64,000 nt of DNA from the NCBI RefSeq assembly GCF_900187875.1, contig NZ_FYEX01000002.1, positions 62,001-126,000 of the forward strand, given 5' to 3'. Positions 1 to 8,688 of this stretch are shown here, in pieces. Position 1 is the stretch's first letter. The number at the start of each line of letters is the position of its first letter. The notes under the pieces are model-generated. The model worked only from the letters and a program-made list of their open reading frames with translations. It did not search any database and was not told the origin of the DNA. This stretch comes from Polynucleobacter victoriensis. GTDB taxonomy: Bacteria; Pseudomonadota; Gammaproteobacteria; Burkholderiales; Burkholderiaceae. Both the position numbers and the translations under genes were made by a program.

Positions 1-669
1 CACAGACGGCAAGCTAAATACTTTGACATCAGGGTAGGTATTTTCAATCTTTTCCATAAGTGGTGTCAAACTTGCCTCCATGGCTAGGGGGACAATAAAA
101 CTTCGCTCCAAGAAATCTACCTGATGAAACAAGTCCTTATAGAAATGATCTAAAACCCAAGTCATCATCGGCGCAGCCATCACAGGAAAGCCCGGCACAA
201 AATAATGCTCTTGAATGTAGAACCCAGGGATTTGATTAAACGGATTTGGGATGATTTGACTGCCCTTTGGAAACTCCCCCATCTTCATACGCAATAAATT
301 GTCTGAACTATTTAAATCACTCTTGACTGGATCCCCTTCTGCCATCGTGAGAATTCTTTGAGTAATTAACTGCTGCGCTTGAGGATGTAATTCAAGGGGT
401 AAATTTAATGCTGCTGCTGCACACTGCCTGGTGTGATCATCGGGTGTCGAGCCAATGCCACCTGTACTAAATACAACATCATTTGTAGCGAAACTTCTTT
501 TCAATACTTCTGTAATTGCCTCTCGATCATCTCCTACGTACTCTACTTGAGATAAAGCTAAGCCTCGCTCACTGAGAAGTTCAATCATCTTAGCCATATG
601 TTTATCTTGTCTTTTGCCAGACAAAATCTCATCACCAACCACAATCAAACGAAATTTTTTATTTGTCAT
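1..669 (-). CDS. CinA-like molybdopterin-binding domain protein (3' end outside window)
   Basis: The frame starts with ATG at 669 and stays open to the window edge, so about 223 residues are visible and the C-terminus is missing. The N-terminus reads MTNKKFRLIVVGDEILSGKR, the hallmark of the MoCF/CinA-type molybdopterin-binding fold, followed by a second motif (FSTGGIGSTPDDHT) near residue 70. Proteins of this family include competence/damage-inducible CinA and stand-alone MoaB/Mog-like domains; the visible part does not distinguish full CinA from the short form common in betaproteobacteria. The EI24-like gene ends just one base before this start, so the two are probably co-transcribed. Confidence 0.82.
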   Translation of the reverse strand, partial: MTNKKFRLIVVGDEILSGKRQDKHMAKMIELLSERGLALSQVEYVGDDREAITEVLKRSFATNDVVFSTGGIGSTPDDHTRQCAAAALNLPLELHPQAQQLITQRILTMAEGDPVKSDLNSSDNLLRMKMGEFPKGSQIIPNPFNQIPGFYIQEHYFVPGFPVMAAPMMTWVLDHFYKDLFHQVDFLERSFIVPLAMEASLTPLMEKIENTYPDVKVFSLPSV

Positions 670-670
670 A

Positions 671-1483
671 TTAAGAGTCACCTAAAACAATCCCATGCTC
701 TGCGCGATGCAGGCGCAATGCATGCAATAAATAGTGTGCAAACCAAAGTGCTGAAAATATAAACACCACCGAATAAACCCAGAGCACCATGAAAGAAACC
801 ACTGGGAAAAAAATAATTGCCATGGCAGATGTTGCCCAGAAGAAAGTAGGCACCGCCCCCAACAGGCCACACAAGATGCCCATAGTGAGTAATGGCCAGC
901 GATGCTTTTGCATAAGAGATTGTCTCTCGGCTTCAGTCGCATGGTGAGCTAGCACGTCATAACTCATTAGCCGCATCGTAAGCCAACCCCAAAATAGTGG
1001 TGGCAGGATTGCCACCATCGGAGGGACCCACCAAATTGGCAGAGTCATCATTACTAATGCACAACATATGAGAATTGAAATAAAGGCGTAAAGCAAACTA
1101 CGAATCAAACCACCCTCATGGGCTTGATAAAGATCTTGATACCCTGGTTGCGAAGCAATATGACGAATCACCGCAGGCACAGAAGTAAAAGCTACCAACA
1201 CTAATAGTGAGATTGTGATGACGGGTATCAGCACAATCACTAACAAGAGTGGTGCCATCACTGCCCTGATTTCATCCCAACCAGCGGCTGACATCACATC
1301 AGCCATCCAAGCAGTCAAAAATGAATTGGTAATAAAGAAGCGGATTGATTCAAGTGCTGGCTCCCACATAAAGAAAAAGAGCACTGCCCAAACAACACTT
1401 ACGATAATGAATGGGCGCAAACTGAGCCACAGCATCTTAGGATGCATCAAACCAACCATCGACAAACCAAGAGATCGAAGCAC
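671..1483 (-). CDS. EI24/CysZ-like integral membrane protein
   Basis: A 270-residue protein with about six hydrophobic segments and the EI24-domain character (related to E. coli CysZ, a sulfate uptake protein). It begins with GTG at 1483; the first hydrophobic segment starts near residue 20. The substrate cannot be read from sequence, and the many betaproteobacterial EI24 proteins are uncharacterised. It lies 15 bases after the sterol-desaturase-type gene and one base before the CinA-like gene, all on the minus strand, which suggests a shared transcript. Sulfate transport would fit the sulfur genes elsewhere in the window but is only a family-level possibility. Confidence 0.75.
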   Translation of the reverse strand: MLRSLGLSMVGLMHPKMLWLSLRPFIIVSVVWAVLFFFMWEPALESIRFFITNSFLTAWMADVMSAAGWDEIRAVMAPLLLVIVLIPVITISLLVLVAFTSVPAVIRHIASQPGYQDLYQAHEGGLIRSLLYAFISILICCALVMMTLPIWWVPPMVAILPPLFWGWLTMRLMSYDVLAHHATEAERQSLMQKHRWPLLTMGILCGLLGAVPTFFWATSAMAIIFFPVVSFMVLWVYSVVFIFSALWFAHYLLHALRLHRAEHGIVLGDS

Positions 1484-1498
1484 AGAATCCTTAGAAAT

Positions 1499-2479
1499 TT
1501 AACTAGACTGTTTAAGCGTTCGCCATGCGTGCTTTAAACCTTGCCACTGATGTGTCAGCACATGGTTAGACACTTCGAGATTCTTAACGCCTGTTGGATG
1601 CGTCTGAGAATCAAAGATAGCTGTCTTAAACATCATGTCCCACCAGGGGAACAAAATACCAAAATTACAACCACCCAATACGCCAGGCTTACCGGGCGCT
1701 TCATGCCCCATGCCAATGGCGTGGTGATAGCGATGGAATTTAGGTGAAATAATTAAATACTTAAACCAACCATGATCAAAATTTAGATTGCCATGCTGCC
1801 AACTTTGTATCAATTGACTAATGGCAATGATCCATAGGAACTGAATTGGCTCAACACCAATCATAAGAGCCAATGCTGCAAACACCGCTGAATGCCCTAG
1901 ATCATCTAAAAAGTGGTTTCTGTTGTCCGTCCAGACAGTCATGTACTTTTGACTATGATGCAAAGCATGCAACTGCCACCACCAATTCCAATGGTGAGAT
2001 GCCCTGTGATAAAGATATTCACCAAAATCCAATATCACCAGATAAACCAAAAAACTCACCCAAGGAATAGAAGTAACACCTGGAACCCAACCTTCCACAT
2101 TTAAACGACGGAACTGAATGTCATGGAGCTGCGCTTCAAACCAAAAGTACAGCTCTGAAAATCCAAAAAATAAAATTAGCTTTACCAAACCCAAGCGATG
2201 AATCAATGTATAAAAAATATCAACTGCTTGGGCTATGTTCCGATGCCTTCGCACTTGTGGGTTATTTGATACAGCCTCAACAGGAAATAACTTTTCTAAT
2301 GGCTTAAATACCAACAAAATAATGATGACTTGAAACACCCCGAATAAAAACCAATCAAGTCCAGCAATCGCGTCATCTGCATAACCCATACCGCCAAAGG
2401 TATACAAAATAGGCAAGACCATCTCCTGCATCATCCATTCTTGGAGGCTGGCATACCATGCAGTTAGAGTAGTGATCAT
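1499..2479 (-). CDS. Sterol desaturase / fatty acid hydroxylase family protein
   Basis: A 326-residue integral membrane di-iron enzyme candidate. The three histidine clusters of the family are visible: HRASHH near residue 159, HALHHS near 171 and HRYHHA near 250. Several hydrophobic helices surround them. Family members hydroxylate or desaturate lipids (sterols, fatty acids, carotenoids); the substrate here is unknown. The start ATG overlaps the stop of the upstream polysaccharide deacetylase gene by four bases (ATGA at 2476-2479), so the two are probably translationally coupled. Confidence 0.86.
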   Translation of the reverse strand: MITTLTAWYASLQEWMMQEMVLPILYTFGGMGYADDAIAGLDWFLFGVFQVIIILLVFKPLEKLFPVEAVSNNPQVRRHRNIAQAVDIFYTLIHRLGLVKLILFFGFSELYFWFEAQLHDIQFRRLNVEGWVPGVTSIPWVSFLVYLVILDFGEYLYHRASHHWNWWWQLHALHHSQKYMTVWTDNRNHFLDDLGHSAVFAALALMIGVEPIQFLWIIAISQLIQSWQHGNLNFDHGWFKYLIISPKFHRYHHAIGMGHEAPGKPGVLGGCNFGILFPWWDMMFKTAIFDSQTHPTGVKNLEVSNHVLTHQWQGLKHAWRTLKQSS

Positions 2480-3249
2480 GGCTTAATTATTCTTGAAATT
2501 TCAGAATGTTGCTGAAGGCTCAATATCGTGTCAAAACAATAGCCTTTTTTCTTAAGCCCCACGATCAATGGTTCAAGTACCGCTGGTGCCCAAGGATCTT
2601 TTCTAGACCATATGCCTAGATGCGCCATGGCAATATCACCAGGCTTTAATTCTGTCAGAGCTTTTTTTAGTAGTTGCTGATTAGAGAACTTTTCAGAGGA
2701 CAATTCATCACCTAAAAATCCAGACTTAGACCAGCCTACGTGCCTATAGCCACAGATCTCCCCCATCTGAATATACTGAGCAGAGACTTTTCCACCAGGT
2801 GCTCGCCAGATTGGATCCAATGGGGTACCAGTTAACTTCTCAAAGCGCTGCTTGACTAAACTCATATCAGCACACAAACCATCTTGTGACATTTTTCTTG
2901 CTTTGTTTGCCTCAGGACCAAACTGAGATTTAACAATCACAGTTGATTGATCAAAGTCTTTCACCAGGTAGGTATGAAAATACGTGTGATTACCAAATGC
3001 ATGGCCATCTTTTTTAAGCGCTTGCCAATAGCTCGCCCATGAATCATCCAGTGAATAATCCCCGCGCTTAGTTTTTTCATTAGCCAAGAAGAATGTGGCT
3101 TTGACCTGATGTTGACGCAAAACTTTGGCAACATATTCAGCCACATCCATATTGCCAGTATCAAATGTTAAATAGATGGGCTGATTACAAGCTGCTGCTT
3201 GCAAATTAAAACTTGCTAGAACTAATAGACTGACGACTAATTTTTTCAA
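2476..3249 (-). CDS. Polysaccharide deacetylase (NodB-homology) family protein, secreted
   Basis: A 257-residue protein with a Sec signal peptide (MKKLVVSLLVLASFNLQAAA) and a NodB-type deacetylase domain. Visible motifs are TFDTG near residue 30 (motif 1), HTYFH near 103 (the HTxxH metal-binding motif 2) and RAPGG (motif 3). Motif 1 is normally TFDDG; the second Asp, a metal ligand in the family, is Thr here. The likely start is TTG at 3249 with a purine-rich AGGGGTGG just upstream. The substrate is likely a periplasmic or surface glycan, but this is not shown. It is coupled by a 4-base overlap to the hydroxylase gene downstream. Confidence 0.84.
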   Translation of the reverse strand: MKKLVVSLLVLASFNLQAAACNQPIYLTFDTGNMDVAEYVAKVLRQHQVKATFFLANEKTKRGDYSLDDSWASYWQALKKDGHAFGNHTYFHTYLVKDFDQSTVIVKSQFGPEANKARKMSQDGLCADMSLVKQRFEKLTGTPLDPIWRAPGGKVSAQYIQMGEICGYRHVGWSKSGFLGDELSSEKFSNQQLLKKALTELKPGDIAMAHLGIWSRKDPWAPAVLEPLIVGLKKKGYCFDTILSLQQHSEISRIIKP

Positions 3250-3269
3250 GCGCCACCCCTATTAAGTCG

Positions 3270-4274
3270 TTACTGCCAACCAGCACTAGGATAGAAAAAT
3301 ATGCCGTGCGGACTCTTACCAACCGGAATAGTTGCAATTAACTTTCTAGAGGCAATGTCAATCACGCCCACCTTCTTAGAAAACCTAAAGGTCACCCACA
3401 ACTCCTTACCGTCCGGTGTGACATCCATACAATCTGGACCGGCTGGTAAACCAGTGATATCAGCTACTTTTTCCAACTTTTCCATATCCAAAAGACTAAT
3501 TGTTGATTCAACACGGTTAGTTAGAAAAATATGTCGCTTATCTCCCAAAGGCCTAAAGTTATGCGCAGCTTTTCCAGTTTTAATTTCTTTGATGATTTTT
3601 TGATTTTTCCAATCAATTACTTGCACTGAATCTGCGCCAGTTAGGCCCACCAATAAATATTTATCACCCGGCGTCATCCAAACACCAGCAGGCGCTTTAC
3701 CCACAGCCATCTTCCAAATGATCTCTTGCGTTTCTAGATCGATTGCCACCAACTCATTGGAATCTTGCAGCGTCACAAAAGTAATTTTGCTATTGCTTGT
3801 AAATGTGATGTGGCTTGGTGTTTTTGGGGCCTTAACCACTTTCACCAACTTCAACTCACGATCCTTGGCGGCATAAATATCCACACGATCTAAACGATTA
3901 CCAGCTGCAATAAACCATTTTTTATCTGGCGAATATCCAATATGGTACGGATCAATGATATTTGGCGTACGACCTTGCAACTCCCCTGTCTTGGGATCTA
4001 AAAAAGCAACATCATTGCCCACCGCATTAGCTACTAGTACAGATTTCTGATCTGGGGTAATCATCAAGTGATGCGGCTCTTTACCAATTGGAAATGTTTT
4101 ATATACAGCTCGCTTATCCATATCAATCAAGCTAACACTTGCCTCACCTGAATTTAAGACGATGGCCGTTCTCTTAGGAGACTCTGATGGTGAGGCAACC
4201 GCAAAGCTTGTGATTAAGGAGAGGGCCACGAATAGTGTGGCGAATTGAGATATTTTTTTGGTTTTATTGAGCAT
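3270..4274 (-). CDS. YVTN/YncE-like beta-propeller protein, secreted
   Basis: A 334-residue protein with an N-terminal signal peptide (hydrophobic segment at about residues 12-27, AVASPSE cleavage region). It is followed by repeated blades with the pattern [VI]xDxxxxxxxxxIPVGxxPH, for example IGKEPHHLMITPD and IPVGKSPHGIFFYP. This matches the 40-residue YVTN beta-propeller repeat family. Such proteins are periplasmic or surface scaffolds; some bind DNA or metals, but no enzymatic function can be assigned. It lies 20 bases upstream of the deacetylase gene and may head this minus-strand transcript. Confidence 0.85.
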   Translation of the reverse strand: MLNKTKKISQFATLFVALSLITSFAVASPSESPKRTAIVLNSGEASVSLIDMDKRAVYKTFPIGKEPHHLMITPDQKSVLVANAVGNDVAFLDPKTGELQGRTPNIIDPYHIGYSPDKKWFIAAGNRLDRVDIYAAKDRELKLVKVVKAPKTPSHITFTSNSKITFVTLQDSNELVAIDLETQEIIWKMAVGKAPAGVWMTPGDKYLLVGLTGADSVQVIDWKNQKIIKEIKTGKAAHNFRPLGDKRHIFLTNRVESTISLLDMEKLEKVADITGLPAGPDCMDVTPDGKELWVTFRFSKKVGVIDIASRKLIATIPVGKSPHGIFFYPSAGWQ

Positions 4275-4369
4275 GCGGTGATTTTAAGACCCAAAATGCT
4301 AAAAGTCATAAAACCACCACTGTTTTTATTGATATGACACAAAACCTTCTTTAGTCGCCACTTGTTGGC

Positions 4370-4663
4370 TTAATGCATTAGATTGTGCTGAACCATGCTG
4401 GCTATCACAATCGCAGCAAAAAAACCTAAGATCCATTTGATTGTCTTGATCTCAGAATTAATAGTTTTAATTTCCATCTTAATTTCTAGTATTTCAGCTT
4501 TGCATTCATTAGATGTCTTATCTAAATCCTCTTTTGTTGCCAATCGCCCCAATTGACTATTCATGAACTCATTAAATATGGATACAAGCGTTTTTGCTTG
4601 CCTACCATCCATGCCTGAATCAATCAAATCATTAACTGTTTTGAGCGTATCTATGTACATCAT
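4370..4663 (-). CDS. Small coiled-coil membrane protein (DUF1640/CCDC90-like)
   Basis: A 97-residue protein beginning MMYIDTLKTVNDLIDSGM. Residues 45-72 are a charged heptad-like coiled coil (KMEIKTINSEIKTIK) and the end is one membrane segment (ILGFFAAIVIASMV). The layout of a short N-terminal helix pair, TKEDL motif, coiled coil and C-terminal anchor matches bacterial DUF1640/CCDC90-like proteins, whose role is unknown. A GGGG ribosome-binding stretch precedes the tandem ATGs. The 19-nt palindrome at 4692-4710 lies directly upstream and recurs in front of another small membrane gene near 24838. Confidence 0.72.
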   Translation of the reverse strand: MMYIDTLKTVNDLIDSGMDGRQAKTLVSIFNEFMNSQLGRLATKEDLDKTSNECKAEILEIKMEIKTINSEIKTIKWILGFFAAIVIASMVQHNLMH

Positions 4664-4691
4664 CGCACTATCCCCTTTTTTAATTACGTTT

Positions 4692-4723
4692 ACTTATATT
4701 TTTTATAAGTATAAGGGTATCAA
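4692..4723 (-). promoter_or_regulatory. Promoter-like region with palindrome ACTTATAN5TATAAGT-type
   Basis: On the minus strand TTGATA (4718-4723) is followed after 17 bases by AATATA (4695-4700), a plausible sigma-70 pair. The palindrome arms TACTTATA (4691-4698) and TATAAGTA (4704-4711) flank five T residues and cover the -10 region. It ends 28 bases before the ATG at 4663. An almost identical 19-base element sits at 24868-24886. No regulator can be named. Confidence 0.4.
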
Positions 4724-4757
4724 TACTGCTGACAACAAAGACCACACAAGTAATCAG

Positions 4758-7700
4758 CTATTTTCTTAGGCTGTCGAGAATTTTTTGTAGGCGCTTAGAT
4801 GACATAGGCGTTGGGGTCTTTAACTCTTGAGCATAGAGTGCCACTCTTAGCTCCTCCAATTGCCAGCGGAAGTCCTCTAGGCGAACATCTACTGCTCCAC
4901 CATAGGCCTTTTGAGCCTGAATCATTTTGCTCCATGGATTAGCGAGTAATTGCCACTCCTGCTGGCATTGCGCATCTCTACTTGGATTTGTTCTCAACTT
5001 ATCAATCCGCATGCTAGCCGCCTTTAAATATCTTGGCAGATGGACTAGATACTCATAAGGCGTTTTAGCAACAAATTGTTGATGAATTAAGTTTTGTATT
5101 TGCTGAGACACATCACTATGCGCACTTGGCGACAAAGACTTTAATTGCGCCATGCGCTTTTGTAGATCTGCATACGCCTGTAGGCTTGCTAAAGCATGCC
5201 TTGCCACCTCTTGAGCAATCAATGCCAACTTTGGTTTACCTAGATCCAAACGCTCCTTGAATGATGCTGCATTAGTTGGCAATGGCTCCATCAAACAAGA
5301 GCGCTCAATCGCCAAATCAATCACTTGCGTCATTAAATCGTCAGTATTACCAATATTCATAAAAAGCAGACCAAGATCTCTTGCTCCTGGCAACTGCTTA
5401 TGCAAGGCTTTGATAGTCTCACGCATCGGGATTGCAAACAGTCTCTTCAAACCCAAGCGATGGGTTTTTCGCGCTAACTCAGGATCATCAAAAACCTCAA
5501 TATCACAATGAGTTTTCTGATCAACTAAAGCGGGATACCCGTACAAGGTTTGCTGCCCTCTCTTAATTTCCAACATCTCAGGCAACTCTCCAAAAGACCA
5601 ATCCTTGATGTTTTCTGTTTGGGCAATGACAGAACGCTGACTCTGCTGCGCTGGCTGACTAGACGCCAATTGTTGATGTTGCTGATGATTTGTTCCTGAG
5701 ATTTGATTCACAGCAGTAGCAGCAACTTCCTGAAATACTTCTCTAGCAGCCTGCGAGTGTTCGGCACGTAACTTACCTAGATTTCGCTCTAGATCAATTT
5801 GACGCCCATACTCGTCCACTAAGCGGAAGTTCATGAAGCAATGTAGAGGTAGATTTTCCGGACGGAAATCAGCGCGCTGAACCTGTAATTGAGTTTGCTC
5901 GCGTATATCAGCAATCAACGCATCTAAATAATCACCCTCACCAAAAGTCTTCTTTTCAGAAGTTCTTTCAACAAACTTCTTGGCATAGTCAGGCAACGGT
6001 ACACAATAACGTCGCAATTTCTGCGGCAATGACTTGAGATATAACTGAGTTTTTTCAAGTGCTAAACCAGGAACCAACCACTCACAACGTCGTTGATCTA
6101 CCTGATTAAGTAAGGCCAAAGGCACAATCATCGTGACCCCGTCCTTAGGGCTGCCAGGTTCAAAGTGGTAAGTTAATTGCAACTCTGTACCAGCCATCTT
6201 GATAGTTTTAGGATAACGATCAAGTGTTATGCCCGCAGCCTCATGCCGCATTAAATCGGCTTTATCTAATTTAAGTGCTGCTATGTTTTTAGCATCTTCT
6301 TTTAACCAAGCTTCTAAAGTGGGTTTACTAAAAACAATATCTGGTAAATGTTGCTCGTAAAAAGCAAACAGCAACTCATCATCAACCAAGACATCTTGAC
6401 GTCGAGAGCGATGCTCCAAGGCTTCGATTTGCTTGATCAGATTTAAGTTATGCCAAAAAAAGCTATAAAGAGGTCCGCTTTGTTTTTGCGCTTGAGCAGC
6501 TTCCGCTTGACCAAACAAATCTGCCTCAACCAAAGCTCTTTGAATAAAAATGCGTCTTGCTTCCTCTGCATCTTTGGGTGCGAATCTAATTTTTCTACCG
6601 TGATAAATAGGTAGACCATAGAACGTGCCACGCTCATGAGCCATTACCTCACCTTGGCGAGCATCCCAAAATGGATCACTCCAAGATCTCACGATTCGAT
6701 GACTAGCAACTTTCTCTACCCATGTCGGTTCAATTTTGGCAATGGTTCTAGCAAATAAACGACTAGTCTCTACTAGTTCTGAAGCCAAGATCCACGCACC
6801 CGCTTTTTTACCAATCGTAGACCCTGGCCAAATATTTAGTTTGATGCCTCTAGCACCTTCATAGATGCCTGGCCCATGTTTATCGTCTTCAGCTTTTTTA
6901 GCGATATTGCCGAGTAAACCAGTTAGGAGCGATAAGTGCACCTGTTCAAAAGTTGCCGGTGTTGCGTTTTCTTTCCAACCCTGCTCAGTTAACAAGCGAT
7001 GTAACTGCCCATGTACATCACGCCACTCGCGCATACGCCTAGGCGAAATGAAATGTGTTTTACACAAGTTCTCTAATTGACGATTACTTTGTTTGTGAAC
7101 TAGAGCATGTTGATACCAATCCCAAAGTTTTACAAATGACAAAAACTCTGATCTTTCATCAGCAAATAACTTATGCGCCGTGTCCGCAGCTTGCGCATAT
7201 TCCATGGGGCGATCACGGGGGTCTTGCGTTGCCATTGCTGTTGCAATAATCAATACTTCTCTTAGAGCCTGCTGCTCCCTTGCGGCCAACAACATACGAC
7301 CAACTCTTGGATCAAGCGGCAACGCCGCCAATTGCTTACCGATAGGAGTCAAGGCGCCCTGTCTGGGCCCATCAGACTCCATTGCACCCAACTCCTCCAA
7401 TAACTGAACACCATCACTAATAGCCCTACCTAAAGGTGGCTCAATGAATGGAAACTCTTGAATACGCGGCAGCTTCAAAGCTCGCATACGCAAAATGACT
7501 GCTGCTAGAGAACTTCTTAATATTTCAGGGTCTGTAAATTTGGGCCTAGCGTTGTAATCCGCCTCATCATATAAACGAATACAGATACCATCAGAGACAC
7601 GACCACAACGACCAGCTCTTTGATTGGCAGCCGCTTGTGAGATCGGCTCAACCTGCAATTGCTCAACTTTATTACGGTACGAATAGCGCTTAACCCTAGC

Positions 7701-8657
7701 TAAACCCGCGTCAATCACAAAACGAATGCCGGGTACCGTTAATGAGGTTTCTGCCACATTGGTTGCTAAAACAATTCTTCTGCCACCGCCAGACTGGAAA
7801 ACTCTCTCTTGCTCACTCACCGACTGTCTTGCAAATAAGCTCAACACCTCAGGATGAAAACGTTGATTAAGAACATGATCCTTGCGGATTGCCTCAGCAC
7901 AGTCCCGAATCTCTCGTTCCCCTGGCAAAAATACCAAAATGTCACCCGCCGCTTGAGCACCATCGCGCCACAGTTGACCCACCGCATCAACGACTGCATC
8001 AGGAATATCTTTCGGGTCCTTTTGACCAGGCTCTAACAGCGGCTGATACCTTACCTCTACAGGATAGAGTCTGCCACTCACCTCAATCACTGGTGCAGGA
8101 CGGTCTTTGGACCCAAAATGCTCTGCAAAACGATTCGCGTCGATAGTGGCCGAGGTAACGATGACCTTGAGATCGGGACGCTTAGGTAAAAGCTGCCTCA
8201 AATAACCCAATAAAAAGTCAATGTTCAGGCTACGCTCATGCGCCTCATCGATGATGATGGTGTCATAAGACTTCAATAACGGGTCTCTTTGGGTCTCAGC
8301 CAACAAAATGCCGTCAGTCATGAGCTTCACAGAGGCTGTTGGGCTGGTTTTATCCGAAAAACGTACCTGATACCCCACATCCTCACCAATCGGGCTGCCT
8401 AGCTCTTCTGCAATTCTTTTAGCAGTGGATGTGGCAGCGATACGCCGTGGTTGAGTGTGTCCAATTAATTGACCGGTGCCATTAGCCCTGCCACGCCCCA
8501 TCGCCAAACAGATCTTTGGTAACTGCGTGGTCTTGCCAGAACCGGTTTCTCCGCACACAATAATGACCTGGTTCTGCTCCAAAGCTTGGGTAATTTTCTC
8601 CCTCTGCCCGGAGACAGGTAAGCTCTCTGGAAACTGAATTTTCAAAAGTTTGGTCAT
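4758..8657 (-). CDS. hrpA: ATP-dependent RNA helicase HrpA
   Basis: A DEAH-box (DExH) RNA helicase of about 1,299 residues, the usual HrpA length. It has Walker A GETGSGKT at residues 36-43 and DEAH at about 137-140. The helicase C domain carries the QRAGRCGR motif, and a long C-terminal DUF3418 region follows. E. coli HrpA acts on mRNA processing and rescue of stalled ribosomes. I prefer the ATG at 8657: an upstream start at 8687 would add ten residues without similarity and reach to within one base of the divergent argA start. No ribosome-binding site clearly decides this. Confidence 0.95.
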   Translation of the reverse strand: MTKLLKIQFPESLPVSGQREKITQALEQNQVIIVCGETGSGKTTQLPKICLAMGRGRANGTGQLIGHTQPRRIAATSTAKRIAEELGSPIGEDVGYQVRFSDKTSPTASVKLMTDGILLAETQRDPLLKSYDTIIIDEAHERSLNIDFLLGYLRQLLPKRPDLKVIVTSATIDANRFAEHFGSKDRPAPVIEVSGRLYPVEVRYQPLLEPGQKDPKDIPDAVVDAVGQLWRDGAQAAGDILVFLPGEREIRDCAEAIRKDHVLNQRFHPEVLSLFARQSVSEQERVFQSGGGRRIVLATNVAETSLTVPGIRFVIDAGLARVKRYSYRNKVEQLQVEPISQAAANQRAGRCGRVSDGICIRLYDEADYNARPKFTDPEILRSSLAAVILRMRALKLPRIQEFPFIEPPLGRAISDGVQLLEELGAMESDGPRQGALTPIGKQLAALPLDPRVGRMLLAAREQQALREVLIIATAMATQDPRDRPMEYAQAADTAHKLFADERSEFLSFVKLWDWYQHALVHKQSNRQLENLCKTHFISPRRMREWRDVHGQLHRLLTEQGWKENATPATFEQVHLSLLTGLLGNIAKKAEDDKHGPGIYEGARGIKLNIWPGSTIGKKAGAWILASELVETSRLFARTIAKIEPTWVEKVASHRIVRSWSDPFWDARQGEVMAHERGTFYGLPIYHGRKIRFAPKDAEEARRIFIQRALVEADLFGQAEAAQAQKQSGPLYSFFWHNLNLIKQIEALEHRSRRQDVLVDDELLFAFYEQHLPDIVFSKPTLEAWLKEDAKNIAALKLDKADLMRHEAAGITLDRYPKTIKMAGTELQLTYHFEPGSPKDGVTMIVPLALLNQVDQRRCEWLVPGLALEKTQLYLKSLPQKLRRYCVPLPDYAKKFVERTSEKKTFGEGDYLDALIADIREQTQLQVQRADFRPENLPLHCFMNFRLVDEYGRQIDLERNLGKLRAEHSQAAREVFQEVAATAVNQISGTNHQQHQQLASSQPAQQSQRSVIAQTENIKDWSFGELPEMLEIKRGQQTLYGYPALVDQKTHCDIEVFDDPELARKTHRLGLKRLFAIPMRETIKALHKQLPGARDLGLLFMNIGNTDDLMTQVIDLAIERSCLMEPLPTNAASFKERLDLGKPKLALIAQEVARHALASLQAYADLQKRMAQLKSLSPSAHSDVSQQIQNLIHQQFVAKTPYEYLVHLPRYLKAASMRIDKLRTNPSRDAQCQQEWQLLANPWSKMIQAQKAYGGAVDVRLEDFRWQLEELRVALYAQELKTPTPMSSKRLQKILDSLRK

Positions 8658-8688
8658 TTTTTCTGGTTGCACCCTATAATTTTCCACT

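Noticed and set aside
4563..4769. Plus-strand 68-codon frame with hydrophobic stretches over the DUF1640-like gene.
   Set aside because: Antisense to a better-supported gene and runs across its promoter-like element; hydrophobicity comes from the complementary AT-rich code.
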